Shown: positions 8,581 to 18,766, counted from the stretch's first letter. The stretch: 64,000 nucleotides of DNA from Streptococcus parasanguinis (GCF_031582885.1 NZ_CP133988.1:565501-629500), one strand, 5' to 3'. A program made the numbers and translations. Notes: generated by a model not told the origin, from the sequence alone.

Positions 8581-9729
8581 ATGCAGAAAATATTATATCT
8601 CCATGCTGGTGCCGAAATGTATGGTGCTGATAAGGTTTTGTTGGAGCTTATTAAGGGTTTGGATAAAGATGCTTTTGAGGCACACGTTATCTTACCCAAT
8701 GATGGTGTCTTAGTTGGTGCATTGGAAGAGGTCGGTGCTAAGGTTAAAGTCATTGATTACCCAATCTTGCGCCGGAAATATTTTAATCCAAAAGGAATCC
8801 TTGAGTACTTTGGTTCCTATAACCGTTACTCCAAACAAATTGCTCAATACGCTAAGGAGAATGGCATTACCCTCATTCACAACAACACCACAGCGGTTCT
8901 TGAAGGAATTTACCTCAAACGGAAGTTGAAACTTCCTCTGATTTGGCATGTGCATGAAATCATCGTTAAACCTAAAGCGATTTCTGATTTCATCAACTTT
9001 TTAATGGGTCGCTATGCGGATACGATTGTGACCGTTTCAAATGCTGTAGCCAACCACGTCAAGCAGTCTCGTTATGTCAAAGATGATCATGTTCAAGTCA
9101 TCTATAATGGTGTTGACAATGCTGTTTATCAGGTGTTGGATGCTAGCGCTGTTCGTGACCAGTTTGGAATTGCGCAGGATGCTTTGGTGATCGGAATGGT
9201 TGGTCGAGTGAATGCCTGGAAAGGTCAAGGAGACTTCCTAGAAGCCGTCACCCCAATCTTACAGGCCAATCCAAAAGCAGTAGCCTTTCTAGCAGGGAGT
9301 GCTTTTGAAGGTGAAGAGTGGCGCGTGGAGGAGTTGGAAAAGGCCATTGCAGACTCACCAGTAGCTGGACAAATCAAACGTATCGATTATTATAGCAAGA
9401 CGACAGAGCTCTATAATATGTTTGATATCTTTGTCTTGCCAAGTACCAATCCAGATCCACTACCAACAGTCGTACTAGAAGCCATGGCTTGTGGCAAACC
9501 TGTAGTGGGTTACCGTCATGGTGGGGTCTGTGAGATGGTCAAGGAAGGCGAAAATGGCCTTCTCGCTACTCCAAATCAGCCTGCAGAATTGTCTAAGGCC
9601 ATCCAAGAATTGGCTGATAACACCGAGAAGAGAGAGCAATTTGGTGAAGCATCTGTCAAACGCCAAAAAGAACTCTTCTCATTACAAAGTTATATTCGTA
9701 ATTTTTCGGAGTTGTATAAGAAATATTAA
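8581..9729 (+). CDS. Glycosyltransferase family 4 (capsule repeat-unit assembly)
   Basis: The 382-residue protein is a GT-B fold retaining transferase. The N-terminal domain opens with ILYLHAGAEMYGADKVLLEL, and the C-terminal domain has GMVGRVNAWKGQGDFLEA and the E-x7-E motif in PTVVLEAMACGKPVV. It begins two bases after wchF ends, so the two are coupled. In receptor-polysaccharide loci the third step often adds a sugar to rhamnose, but the donor here cannot be read from sequence. Confidence 0.85.
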   Translation: MQKILYLHAGAEMYGADKVLLELIKGLDKDAFEAHVILPNDGVLVGALEEVGAKVKVIDYPILRRKYFNPKGILEYFGSYNRYSKQIAQYAKENGITLIHNNTTAVLEGIYLKRKLKLPLIWHVHEIIVKPKAISDFINFLMGRYADTIVTVSNAVANHVKQSRYVKDDHVQVIYNGVDNAVYQVLDASAVRDQFGIAQDALVIGMVGRVNAWKGQGDFLEAVTPILQANPKAVAFLAGSAFEGEEWRVEELEKAIADSPVAGQIKRIDYYSKTTELYNMFDIFVLPSTNPDPLPTVVLEAMACGKPVVGYRHGGVCEMVKEGENGLLATPNQPAELSKAIQELADNTEKREQFGEASVKRQKELFSLQSYIRNFSELYKKY

Positions 9730-9863
9730 ATAATCAAATTCGCTGAAAAAAGGATTATATCCGAGCTGATTTAAAGATTTACCATATATCATTGAATGTT
9801 GTAAGTCAGTTAGATCAGAGAGGAGAAGAATTAGAGTAGAATAAAAATTTAGGTAAATAATCT

Positions 9864-10838
9864 ATGAAACCACTATTAACTGTCGTCATTCCAGTATATA
9901 ATGTTGAAAGATATTTAAAACGTTGCATTGAAAGTGTTCTTGCCCAAGAATGGAAGGACTATGAGATTATACTTGTTGATGACGGGAGTACTGATCATTC
10001 TCCTCAAATCTGTGATGACTATGTTAAGGCTTATGACTTTATATCAGTTATTCACAAGGAGAATGGCGGGCTTTCAGAAGCTAGGAATACGGGTATTTCT
10101 CATGCCAAAGGAGAATATGTTTATTTTCCTGATTCAGATGATTGGATTGAACCAGATACCTTTATAGCCTTAGCAGAAGCTTTAGAATCTCAAGATTTTG
10201 ATATTATTTCTTTTAATCGTGAATTTGTGAAGGGTGAAGAAGATGCTATAGTTTCAGAACCAGAAGTGACTCAAGTGTTTGAAGGTAAAGATGCTTTTGT
10301 GCAAATGCTGAAGCATACTTATATTACTGGTTTCGCTAATGACAAAATCTATAGAAAGTCTTTGTTTATAGATAATAATATCTTATTTCCTAGCAGAAAA
10401 TATTATGAAGATTTGGGAACGAATTACAAATTATTTCTCTCAGCTCAGAAGGTCTATGCAACCAATCAAAAATACTATCACTACTTAATCGATAACCCAG
10501 ATTCTATTACGCAGTCTTGGAATGAGAAGAAGTTTAGAGATATGTTTGGTTTTTATAAAGAAATGTTTTATTCAGATTTTGTGCGTTCGCAATTGAACCA
10601 AGAGGAGTTACACCTCTCACAACTTTATTATGTAAATGGTTTGACGCACATACTGGCCAGTTTATATAAAGCCAAATTGCATAAACATTATGGTGAGATT
10701 ACCAGTGAAGTGAAGCAGGAATTAGAAAAAAATAAAGTAGCGTATAGTGAAGTGAAATCTATGCCAAATAGAAGCAAATATTTGTTGTACCGTTTGCATT
10801 TATTAAAGCTGGCTTTCGCTATCCAAGGGATGAAGTGA
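9864..10838 (+). CDS. Glycosyltransferase family 2 (capsule)
   Basis: The 324-residue protein is a GT-A inverting transferase: LTVVIPVYNVERYLKRCIES, ILVDDGSTD, GGLSEARNTGI and the DxD-like FPDSDDW are all visible in the first 100 residues. It starts after a 134-base AT-rich gap that shows no convincing gene. From here to about 15565 the sequence is visibly richer in A+T than the flanking regulatory genes, as usual for the exchangeable core of a capsule locus. Donor and acceptor are unknown. Confidence 0.87.
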   Translation: MKPLLTVVIPVYNVERYLKRCIESVLAQEWKDYEIILVDDGSTDHSPQICDDYVKAYDFISVIHKENGGLSEARNTGISHAKGEYVYFPDSDDWIEPDTFIALAEALESQDFDIISFNREFVKGEEDAIVSEPEVTQVFEGKDAFVQMLKHTYITGFANDKIYRKSLFIDNNILFPSRKYYEDLGTNYKLFLSAQKVYATNQKYYHYLIDNPDSITQSWNEKKFRDMFGFYKEMFYSDFVRSQLNQEELHLSQLYYVNGLTHILASLYKAKLHKHYGEITSEVKQELEKNKVAYSEVKSMPNRSKYLLYRLHLLKLAFAIQGMK

Positions 10839-10855
10839 GAGAATTTTAGGGGATT

Positions 10856-11845
10856 ATGTTGAAGTATTCAGTCATTATACCGGTATACAATGTAGAGAAT
10901 TATCTCCCTCGATGTATCGATAGTCTACTTGTTCAAAACTATGCGGATTTGGAAATTTTGTTGATTGATAATGGATCCAAAGATCAGAGTGGTCAAATCT
11001 GTGAGGATTATGCGGCTCAGTTTTCAAATATTGCAGCCTACCATATTTCAAATAAAGGTGTCGGTTCAGCCCGCAATTTTGGTCTAGCCAAAGCGAAAGG
11101 CGAGTTCATTTGTTTTGTGGATGCGGATGACTATCTTGTGGGAAATCTATTTTCAGATGTGGAAAGTCAATTAGATTCACAATTAGACTTATTGGTGTTT
11201 GGTTACTATAATTCGATTGAAAAGAACTTATCAGAATTAAATCGATCGGTAAAAATACTTCCTACTGAAGGAAAAAAAGACAAAAGTGATTTTATCGCGC
11301 TTTTTCAAGAATTATATTTAACAGACATGATGTATACTGTTTGGAATAAAATTTACCGTAGAGAATTTCTGGAGGAACATCAAATTGTTTTTGAATCCTA
11401 TGAGTTGGGAGAAGATGTTCGTTTCAATCTGGATGTTTATCAGCATGTCAATGCGGTTTTCTTGGTGAAATCTTGTTATTATGTCTATATTTCAGGAAGA
11501 GTAGATTCTGCGATGGGACAGTATAATCCTAATCGGATGAACTATCAATTGGAAGAACTAGGGAAAGTTGATCAATTGATGACAAGCTGGCATATCCATA
11601 ATGATCAATTTATAGATCAAATAAAGGCGCGCATCCTGATGAGTAATATTCAGAACATATCAAAGCAAACGATGTCTCTTCCTAAAAAACGACATTATGT
11701 TGAGGTGTTGTGTAGAAATCAAGAGATAATTGCATTACTAAAAAAAGCTACATCTCCGCTTCACCCTCTCGTTAGGCAGTTATTACATTTTAGAATGTAT
11801 CTGACAGTAATTTTTTTAAAAAAACTGCAAGCTTTGATAAAATAG
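10856..11845 (+). CDS. Glycosyltransferase family 2 (capsule)
   Basis: A second GT2 enzyme of 329 residues: YSVIIPVYNVENYLPRCIDS, LLIDNGSKD, GVGSARNFGLAKAKG and FVDADDY are the nucleotide-sugar and DxD motifs. It follows the previous GT2 after 17 bases with an AGGGG ribosome site. The two GT2 proteins are related but clearly different in their C-terminal halves, suggesting different acceptors. Confidence 0.87.
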   Translation: MLKYSVIIPVYNVENYLPRCIDSLLVQNYADLEILLIDNGSKDQSGQICEDYAAQFSNIAAYHISNKGVGSARNFGLAKAKGEFICFVDADDYLVGNLFSDVESQLDSQLDLLVFGYYNSIEKNLSELNRSVKILPTEGKKDKSDFIALFQELYLTDMMYTVWNKIYRREFLEEHQIVFESYELGEDVRFNLDVYQHVNAVFLVKSCYYVYISGRVDSAMGQYNPNRMNYQLEELGKVDQLMTSWHIHNDQFIDQIKARILMSNIQNISKQTMSLPKKRHYVEVLCRNQEIIALLKKATSPLHPLVRQLLHFRMYLTVIFLKKLQALIK

Positions 11846-11923
11846 GAAAATTCTCTATCGGCTTGTGAGAGGTTTTTATAGATACCAGTAATAAGACTTT
11901 ATGATCATGATTGAAAGGTTTGG

Positions 11924-13099
11924 ATGACTGTTGTGATGAACAATCGTTTTATCTCAGAAAAAATTTATTTATTTACCTTGTTTATATGGGTTGTTGTCGC
12001 TTCGTTAGTCACAACCACTTATTTTGTTCGATTAGAAGGTTTTCTATCGCTTTATCGTTTACTCCTTTACTTTACAATTATTATGCTGTTGATAAAGGAG
12101 TTGATGAACTTTCCGAAAACGCTACATTACTTTAGATTTCATTGGCAACAATTATTAATAGTAACGGCATTTTTTATTGCAATGTTTATAGTTGCAAAAA
12201 ATCGCGATGGATTGTTAGATATAAATGTGTTGCTTCTTGTTTTTTCCGCTAGAGATATTGATTTTAGGAAATTATTAGGAACTTTTTCTGTGGCGACATT
12301 TCTGGTGCTTTGTTTGACAATTTATGCCAGCCAAAAAGGGATGATTGCCAACATGTTTATGAATGCAGATGGTGGCTACCGTTTTAGTCTAGGATTTAAC
12401 TATGTATCCTTTGCGTCACAGAGACTGTTCTTTGCCTTGTGTACTTATCTAATGTTTCGGGGTAAAAGAATTTCTTACCTTGAATTGTTAGCCTTATTCT
12501 CGGCTACGGTTTATATGTACCAACAAACTTCGACATCTAGTCCATTTTACTTAAGTATTTTGATACTAACCTATGCTTTGTTGAGTATTAAAATCTTTAA
12601 AAAAGAGTTTATCATGGGAAATTTCTGGTCAAAGGCACTTGCGAAGTACGGTTTTATTGTAGCTTTAGCGATTATCTTGTATTTTTGTTTTTATTCATCT
12701 GGGAATTTATTTCACTTAGTCGATCAATTTACGCATAATCGCTTGCGTCTCAGTGTCAATGGTTTTCAAAATTTTGGTGTATCTTGGTTAGGGCAACCAA
12801 TTTCCTTTACAACTCTTGATATGTTTGGAAATTTCACTAGTAATTATAATTTCATAGATAGCTCGTTTGTGCAGTTGTTGGTTATTGATGGTTTAATCGT
12901 CAGTGCCTTCATGTTATTTGCTCTTACTAAAGTTATGAAATATTTCACATCCATTCGAAAAGATATCGTACTGGCCTGTTTAGGGATTATGATTATCCAT
13001 GGAATGTTTGATCCTCAGATGTTGGTTCTCCGCTACTCTCCATTAATTTTGTTTATTAGCCGATTATTTATTATGAATCCAGATAATAACATTGAATAA
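11924..13099 (+). CDS. wzy: Polysaccharide repeat-unit polymerase
   Basis: The 391-residue protein is almost entirely hydrophobic with about ten predicted membrane segments and a large extracytoplasmic loop around residues 265-320, as in Wzy proteins. There is no strong sequence motif; the call rests on topology and position between the transferases and Wzx. The ATG at 11924 follows GAAAGG by a few bases; 11936 is an alternative. Wzy joins flipped repeat units on the outer face of the membrane. Confidence 0.78.
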   Translation: MTVVMNNRFISEKIYLFTLFIWVVVASLVTTTYFVRLEGFLSLYRLLLYFTIIMLLIKELMNFPKTLHYFRFHWQQLLIVTAFFIAMFIVAKNRDGLLDINVLLLVFSARDIDFRKLLGTFSVATFLVLCLTIYASQKGMIANMFMNADGGYRFSLGFNYVSFASQRLFFALCTYLMFRGKRISYLELLALFSATVYMYQQTSTSSPFYLSILILTYALLSIKIFKKEFIMGNFWSKALAKYGFIVALAIILYFCFYSSGNLFHLVDQFTHNRLRLSVNGFQNFGVSWLGQPISFTTLDMFGNFTSNYNFIDSSFVQLLVIDGLIVSAFMLFALTKVMKYFTSIRKDIVLACLGIMIIHGMFDPQMLVLRYSPLILFISRLFIMNPDNNIE

Positions 13100-13148
13100 A
13101 ATGAGTTAAGTCCAGTTAAAAAGAAAGATTAAGACGAGTTACATCCTT

Positions 13149-14564
13149 ATGAAAGTGCTAAAAAATTACGCCTATAATCTCTCCTACCAGTTGCTGGTGA
13201 TTATCTTGCCGATTATCACCACCCCTTATGTAACACGGGTTTTTAGTTCAAATGACTTAGGGACTTATGGCTATTTCAACTCTATTGTCACCTACTTCAT
13301 CCTTTTGGCGACCCTAGGAGTGGCCAATTATGGAACCAAGGAGATTTCAGGCCACCGAAAAGACATCCAAAAGAATTTCTGGGGGATTTATACCCTCCAG
13401 TTGGGGGCTACGATTTTATCCCTTGCCCTCTATGTTCTTTTGTGTGTAACCCTATCTTCCATGCAAAATCCTGTGGCCTATATTTTGGGGCTCAGTTTGG
13501 TTTCAAAAGGACTCGACATCTCTTGGCTCTTTCAGGGATTGGAAGATTTTCGTAAGATTACGATTCGGAATATCACGGTCAAACTGGTTGGAGTCATCTC
13601 CATCTTCTTGTTTGTCAAATCTGCTAATGATCTTTATCTCTATGTATTCTTACTCACCATCTTTGAACTGTTAGGTCAGCTCAGCATGTGGTTGCCCGCC
13701 CGTGAATTTATTGGGAAAATCCATTTTGATATGGCCTATGCACGGCTGCATTTAAAACCGGTCATTTTGCTCTTTTTACCTCAGATTGCCATTTCCCTCT
13801 ATGTCACCTTGGACCGGACTATGCTTGGGGCTCTTGCCTCTACAAAGGATGTGGGTATCTATGACCAAGCCTTAAAACTTGTCAATATTTTGCTGACTCT
13901 TGTGACATCTTTAGGAAGTGTGATGCTTCCGCGCGTGGCGAATCTCTTGGCTTCAGGAGATCACAAGGCTGTCAATAAAATGCACCAAATGTCCTTTTTG
14001 ATCTATAATTTGGTCATTTTCCCAATTATTGCGGGTATGCTGATTGTCAACGATGACTTTGTTCGATTCTTCTTAGGGAAGGATTTCCAAGATGCTCGCT
14101 ATGCCATCGCTATCATGATCTTTCGTATGTTCTTCATCGGATGGACCAATATTATGGGGATTCAAATTCTCATCCCTCACGATAAGAACAAAGAATTTAT
14201 GCTATCCACCACCATTCCTGCTATTGTCAGTGTCGGGTTGAACCTGCTCTTCTTACCGCACTTTGGTTTTATTGGCGCAGCTATTGTATCAGTTCTGACA
14301 GAGTCACTGGTATGGTTCATTCAATTGTACTATACCCGTCATTACCTTAAGGAAGTTCCAATTATTGGGTCTATGACAAAAATTATTTTCGCATCTGCTC
14401 TGATGTATGGCTTGTTACTACTTGTAAAACCGTTCCTACATTTTACCCCTACCCTAAATGTACTTGTGTATGCGGTGCTTGGTGGGATCACTTATCTGAT
14501 CGCTATCCTATCTCTGAAAGTGGTAGATGTGAAAGAATTAAAACAGATAATAGGAAAAAATTAG
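13149..14564 (+). CDS. wzx: Polysaccharide repeat-unit flippase
   Basis: A 471-residue protein with about 12 membrane segments of the MATE/polysaccharide-export fold: NYAYNLSYQLLVIILPIITT at the start and PYVTRVFSSNDLGTYGY are characteristic of streptococcal Wzx. It moves lipid-linked repeat units across the membrane. It is less AT-rich than the genes on both sides, suggesting a different history within the mosaic locus. A ribosome site is not obvious. Confidence 0.92.
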   Translation: MKVLKNYAYNLSYQLLVIILPIITTPYVTRVFSSNDLGTYGYFNSIVTYFILLATLGVANYGTKEISGHRKDIQKNFWGIYTLQLGATILSLALYVLLCVTLSSMQNPVAYILGLSLVSKGLDISWLFQGLEDFRKITIRNITVKLVGVISIFLFVKSANDLYLYVFLLTIFELLGQLSMWLPAREFIGKIHFDMAYARLHLKPVILLFLPQIAISLYVTLDRTMLGALASTKDVGIYDQALKLVNILLTLVTSLGSVMLPRVANLLASGDHKAVNKMHQMSFLIYNLVIFPIIAGMLIVNDDFVRFFLGKDFQDARYAIAIMIFRMFFIGWTNIMGIQILIPHDKNKEFMLSTTIPAIVSVGLNLLFLPHFGFIGAAIVSVLTESLVWFIQLYYTRHYLKEVPIIGSMTKIIFASALMYGLLLLVKPFLHFTPTLNVLVYAVLGGITYLIAILSLKVVDVKELKQIIGKN

Positions 14565-14566
14565 AA

Positions 14567-15565
14567 ATGAAGAAAATACGGAATATTGACATAGACTTTA
14601 TTAAAGTTATTGCTTGTATTGGAGTTGTTTTACTTCATACTACAATGCCGGGATTTAAGGAAACAAGAATATGGAATTATTCATCCTATTTATATTATTT
14701 AGGGACTTATTCAATTCCTTTGTTTTTTATGGTAAATGGTTATTTATTATTGGGTAAAAGTGAAATAAAATACTCTTATATACTGGAAAAGGTAAAATGG
14801 ATTTTAATAACAGTGTGCTCATGGAACCTTATTATTTGGCTTTTAAAACGAGATTTTACAGCTAATCCAGTTAAAAAGATTGCAGCTTCTTTAATACAAA
14901 AAGGTTATTTCTTCCAATTTTGGTTTTTTGGATCACTGATATTAATTTATTTATGCTTACCAATTTTGAAAAAATTTTTACATTCAAAAAGAAGTTATCT
15001 ATACATTCTATCTTTATTAGTCGTTATTGGTTTGATTTTTGAATTGGTAAATTTTTTGCTTCAAATGCCGGTGCAAACTTATGTTATTCAAACGTTTAGA
15101 TTATGGACTTGGTTCTTTTACTATATTTTAGGTGGCTTTGTAGCGCAATTCGATATAGATAATTTAAAATATATATTTAAGGGATGGATGAAAGTCGTTA
15201 GCATACTTTTGTTATTGATTTCGCCAATGATATTATTTTTCATGGCAAAAACTATTTATCATAATCTTTTTGCTGAATATTTTTATGATAATCTTTTGGT
15301 GAAAGTAATTAGTTTAGGACTATTTCTTACTTTATTGACGCTAACTATTGATGCTTCTAAATATAGAATGATCTACTTGTTATCAGTCCAAACGATGGGG
15401 GTATTTATTATACATACCTATGTTATGAAAATATGGCAAAAGTTGATAGGATTTAACATAGTAGGTGTATACTTATTTTTCCCTGTATTCACATTAATGA
15501 TTAGTTTTCTAATAACTATGATATTAATGAAAATCCCTTATATCAATCGAATAGTTAAGTTATAA
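14567..15565 (+). CDS. Membrane O-acyltransferase, acyltransferase-3 family
   Basis: The 332-residue protein has about ten membrane segments and starts RNIDIDFIKVIACIGVVLLH, the usual opening of acyltransferase-3 proteins with a conserved His in the first membrane segment (VLLHTTMPG). Such enzymes O-acetylate capsule sugars. It starts two bases after wzx stops and is very AT-rich. Acetyl as donor group is inferred. Confidence 0.85.
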   Translation: MKKIRNIDIDFIKVIACIGVVLLHTTMPGFKETRIWNYSSYLYYLGTYSIPLFFMVNGYLLLGKSEIKYSYILEKVKWILITVCSWNLIIWLLKRDFTANPVKKIAASLIQKGYFFQFWFFGSLILIYLCLPILKKFLHSKRSYLYILSLLVVIGLIFELVNFLLQMPVQTYVIQTFRLWTWFFYYILGGFVAQFDIDNLKYIFKGWMKVVSILLLLISPMILFFMAKTIYHNLFAEYFYDNLLVKVISLGLFLTLLTLTIDASKYRMIYLLSVQTMGVFIIHTYVMKIWQKLIGFNIVGVYLFFPVFTLMISFLITMILMKIPYINRIVKL

Positions 15566-15575
15566 AAAGGAGTTT

Positions 15576-16679
15576 ATGATGTACGATTATCTAATTGTTG
15601 GTGCTGGTTTGTCTGGAGCCATTTTCGCACATGAAGCTACAAAACGTGGTAAAAAAGTAAAAGTGATTGACAAGCGTGATCGCATCGGTGGAAATATCTA
15701 CTGCGAGGAGATTGAAGGCATCAACGTCCACAAGTATGGTGCCCACATTTTCCATACGTCCAACAAAAAAGTGTGGGACTATGTCAACCAGTTCGCTGAA
15801 TTCAACAACTATATCAACTCACCAGTAGCTAACTACAAGGGCAGTCTGTACAATCTTCCCTTCAACATGAATACTTTTTATGCTATGTGGGGAACCAAGA
15901 CTCCTCAAGAAGTCAAGGACAAGATTGCCGAGCAGACAGCTGACATGAAAGATGTTGAACCGAAGAACTTGGAAGAACAAGCTATCAAGTTGATTGGTCC
16001 GGATATCTATGAAAAGTTGATTAAGGGCTACACTGAAAAACAATGGGGACGTTCTGCCACAGACCTTCCACCATTTATCATCAAACGTCTCCCAGTTCGT
16101 TTGACCTTTGATAACAACTACTTTAATGACCGTTACCAAGGGATTCCAATTGGTGGTTACAACGTCATCATTGAAAATATGTTGGGTGATGTAGAAGTAG
16201 AACTTGGGGTTGATTTCTTTGCCAATCGTGAAGAGCTTGAAGCTTCAGCTGATAAGGTTGTCTTTACAGGAATGATTGACCAGTACTTTGACTACAAACA
16301 TGGTGAGTTGGAGTACCGTAGTCTTCGTTTTGAACATGAAATCTTGGATGAAGAAAATCATCAAGGCAATGCGGTCGTCAACTATACAGAGCGTGAGATT
16401 CCTTATACTCGGATCATTGAGCATAAGCACTTCGAGTATGGTACACAACCCAAGACAGTTATCACACGTGAATACCCAGCTGACTGGAAACGTGGGGACG
16501 AACCCTACTACCCAATCAACGATGAAAAGAACAACGCCATGTTTGCTAAGTACCAAGAAGAAGCAGCTAAAAACGATAAGGTTATCTTCTGTGGACGTTT
16601 GGCAGACTATAAATACTACGACATGCACGTGGTTATTGAGCGTGCTTTAGAAGTCGTTGAGAAAGAATTTACTAAATGA
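15576..16679 (+). CDS. glf: UDP-galactopyranose mutase
   Basis: Glf converts UDP-galactopyranose to UDP-galactofuranose with FAD. The N-terminal dinucleotide site YDYLIVGAGLSGAIFAHEA, the DKRDRIGGN motif, HIFHTSNKKVWDYV and the late CGRLADYKYYDM segment are diagnostic. Length 367 is normal. Start at the first of two adjacent ATGs, after AAAGGAG. Its presence means the polysaccharide contains galactofuranose; the downstream transferase is the likely user. The stop overlaps the next gene by four bases. Confidence 0.97.
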   Translation: MMYDYLIVGAGLSGAIFAHEATKRGKKVKVIDKRDRIGGNIYCEEIEGINVHKYGAHIFHTSNKKVWDYVNQFAEFNNYINSPVANYKGSLYNLPFNMNTFYAMWGTKTPQEVKDKIAEQTADMKDVEPKNLEEQAIKLIGPDIYEKLIKGYTEKQWGRSATDLPPFIIKRLPVRLTFDNNYFNDRYQGIPIGGYNVIIENMLGDVEVELGVDFFANREELEASADKVVFTGMIDQYFDYKHGELEYRSLRFEHEILDEENHQGNAVVNYTEREIPYTRIIEHKHFEYGTQPKTVITREYPADWKRGDEPYYPINDEKNNAMFAKYQEEAAKNDKVIFCGRLADYKYYDMHVVIERALEVVEKEFTK

Positions 16680-17668
16680 CACAAGAAAAAATTGATATCG
16701 TTGTTCTTTGGGTAGATGGAAGTGCCCCAGAGTTTATCCGTGAAAAACAAACCGTTACGGGTCAAGTAGCAGATTTGAACCAAGAAACCGACGGTGAGCA
16801 ACGTTATCGTGATTATGGTATTTTTAATTATTGGTTCCGTATGATTGAAAAGCATGCTCCTTGGGTAAATCATGTTTACTTAGTCACCAATGGACAAAAA
16901 CCAGAATGGTTGAACTTGGAGCATCCAAAACTTAAATTGGTCACTCATAAGGAATTTATGCCTAATGAATATCTACCTACCTATAATTCAGCGGCTATTG
17001 AGCTTAATCTTCATCGGATTGAAGGATTGTCGGAGAACTATTTGTATTTCAATGATGATATGTACTTGATTAGAGATAGTCAACCTTCAGATTTTTATAA
17101 AAATGGTCAACCCAAGCTTTTAGCAGTATACGATGCTTTAGTTCCATGGTCACCATTTACGAACACTTATCACAATAACGTTGAATTAATCTATCGGCAT
17201 TTTCCTAATAAGAAGGCTTTGAAATCTTCGCCTTGGAAATTCTTTAATTTCCGTTATGGTTCCTTGGTTTTGAAAAACTTGTTACTCTTGCCTTGGGGTC
17301 CGACAGGATACGTGAACTAACATTTACCTGTTCCAATGAAGAAAAGCACTTTGGCGCATTTATGGGAAATTGAAGGAGAAACGTTAGATAAAACATCACG
17401 TAATCAAATTAGAGATTATGGAGTAGATGTTAATCAATATATCTGTCAACATTGGCAAATTGAAAGTAATCAGTTTTACCCTATGTCAAAGAATTTTGGA
17501 GTGTCGATAGATTTAAATCAAGTAGATCGGTTAGAGAGTATCTTTAAAGACAAACGTAAAAAATTGCTTTGTGTGAATGATGATACTGACTTTAAAGAGG
17601 AGTATATCATTCGTTTTAAGGAAATCTTAAAAGAACACTATCCTGAAAAATCAGCTTTTGAAAAATGA
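16676..17668 (+). pseudogene. Stealth-family sugar-phosphate transferase split by an in-frame stop
   Basis: Stealth enzymes transfer a sugar-1-phosphate from a nucleotide sugar, creating phosphodiester links in capsules. Conserved region 1 (DIVVLWVDGSAPEF), region 2 (YNSAAIELNLHR to YLYFNDDMYL) and, after the break, region 3 (HLPVPMKKSTL) are all present. A TAA at 17318-17320 interrupts the frame; the reading frame continues unchanged on both sides (17321 onward encodes HLPVP, then ATG 17336). A single base change from CAA would restore one 330-residue protein. The ATG at 17336 has no good ribosome site. The WefC-like role in receptor polysaccharides is from family knowledge. A sequencing error is the main alternative. 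Confidence 0.85.
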
Positions 17669-17678
17669 GAATTAAGAG

Positions 17679-18731
17679 ATGAAATACTATTTAAAAGAAG
17701 AATTTTTACACGATAACAATGTTAAAAATGCGGGTAATAAGGCACGTAATGATGTTGAAGAAATTGTAAAGAGAGAAGGTTATCAAGCCTTGGTTCTTTC
17801 AGTTGATAATTGGTACGAGATGAGTACACTTAAAGCACAACTTCATAAATCGAAGGCTTTTGATCAGGCCTTAAATGAACTAAAGCAAGGTGATGAGTTA
17901 CTTATCCAGTTCCCAATGCTTCATCATAGTTTTTTCACAACACATCATGTGAAGAAAGCACAGAAAAAAGGGGTAAAAGTTAATTTCATTATCCACGATT
18001 TAGAAGCTCTTCGTTATGTCAATGTTGAGAATTTCCCTTTAAAGCACAAGATTCGTATTCAGGTTCAAGAATCAGGTCTTCTTGGTGCAGCTGATGGTAT
18101 TATCGCCCACAATCCAATCATGAAATCTGTTCTGGTGGATAAAGGGATTGATGCAGATAAGATTGTCAGCCTTGGTATTTTTGACTATTTAATTCCAGAT
18201 TTCCAAGAAAACAACGAACTGTCAAAAAATCAGCCAATTATTGTAGCTGGTAATTTGGCACAAGAAAAAGCTGGCTATCTTTACTCACTTCCTGCAGAAC
18301 CTGCCTATAACCTTTATGGCGTCGGTTTTGACGAGAGTAGAGCACTTGAAAACGAGACCTACTTTGGTTCTTTCCTACCGGATGAACTTCCTGCAGCCCT
18401 TGAGGGTGGTTTTGGGCTTGTCTGGGATGGGGATAGTGCAGAAACCTGTAGTGGTGTCTTTGGCGAGTATCTTCGCTACAACAACTCTCACAAGGCGTCA
18501 CTTTATCTAGCATCGGGCTTCCCGCTTGTGGTTTGGAAACAGTCAGCCTTGTCTCACTTTGTGCTTGAGAAGGGCTGTGGGATTGCAGTAGAGTCTCTTC
18601 ATGATTTGAAGGAGATAATCGACAATCTTTCAGATGCTGATTACCAAGACTTGGTGGACAATGCCAAGCGTGTTGGTCAGGAAATTCGAGAGGGTCACTA
18701 TCTAAAGACGGCCTTAAAACATTTAGCATAA
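17679..18731 (+). CDS. Probable galactofuranosyltransferase (Gtf3/WefE-like)
   Basis: The 350-residue protein resembles the streptococcal Gtf3-like GT-B transferases: GDELLIQFPMLHHSFFTTHH, VNFIIHDLEALR, ADGIIAHNP, GNLAQEKAGYL and the late LRYNNSHKASLYLASGFP. Members act on nucleotide sugars in the cytoplasm. Because glf is three genes upstream in the same operon, a UDP-galactofuranose donor is the simplest inference. It is the last gene of the locus and is followed by a terminator. Confidence 0.78.
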   Translation: MKYYLKEEFLHDNNVKNAGNKARNDVEEIVKREGYQALVLSVDNWYEMSTLKAQLHKSKAFDQALNELKQGDELLIQFPMLHHSFFTTHHVKKAQKKGVKVNFIIHDLEALRYVNVENFPLKHKIRIQVQESGLLGAADGIIAHNPIMKSVLVDKGIDADKIVSLGIFDYLIPDFQENNELSKNQPIIVAGNLAQEKAGYLYSLPAEPAYNLYGVGFDESRALENETYFGSFLPDELPAALEGGFGLVWDGDSAETCSGVFGEYLRYNNSHKASLYLASGFPLVVWKQSALSHFVLEKGCGIAVESLHDLKEIIDNLSDADYQDLVDNAKRVGQEIREGHYLKTALKHLA

Positions 18732-18735
18732 GATC

Positions 18736-18766
18736 AAAAGAAGTCAGACGGACTTCTTTTTTTAGT
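18736..18766 (+). terminator. Terminator of the capsule operon
   Basis: AAAAGAAGTC (18736-18745) pairs perfectly with GACTTCTTTT (18751-18760) around AGACG and is followed by more T. It starts five bases after the last capsule gene. Confidence 0.93.

Noticed and set aside
18238..18729. 163-codon minus-strand frame over the Gtf3-like gene
   Set aside because: It is rich in His, Gln, Pro and Ser, has no ribosome site, and opposes a recognised gene over its whole length.
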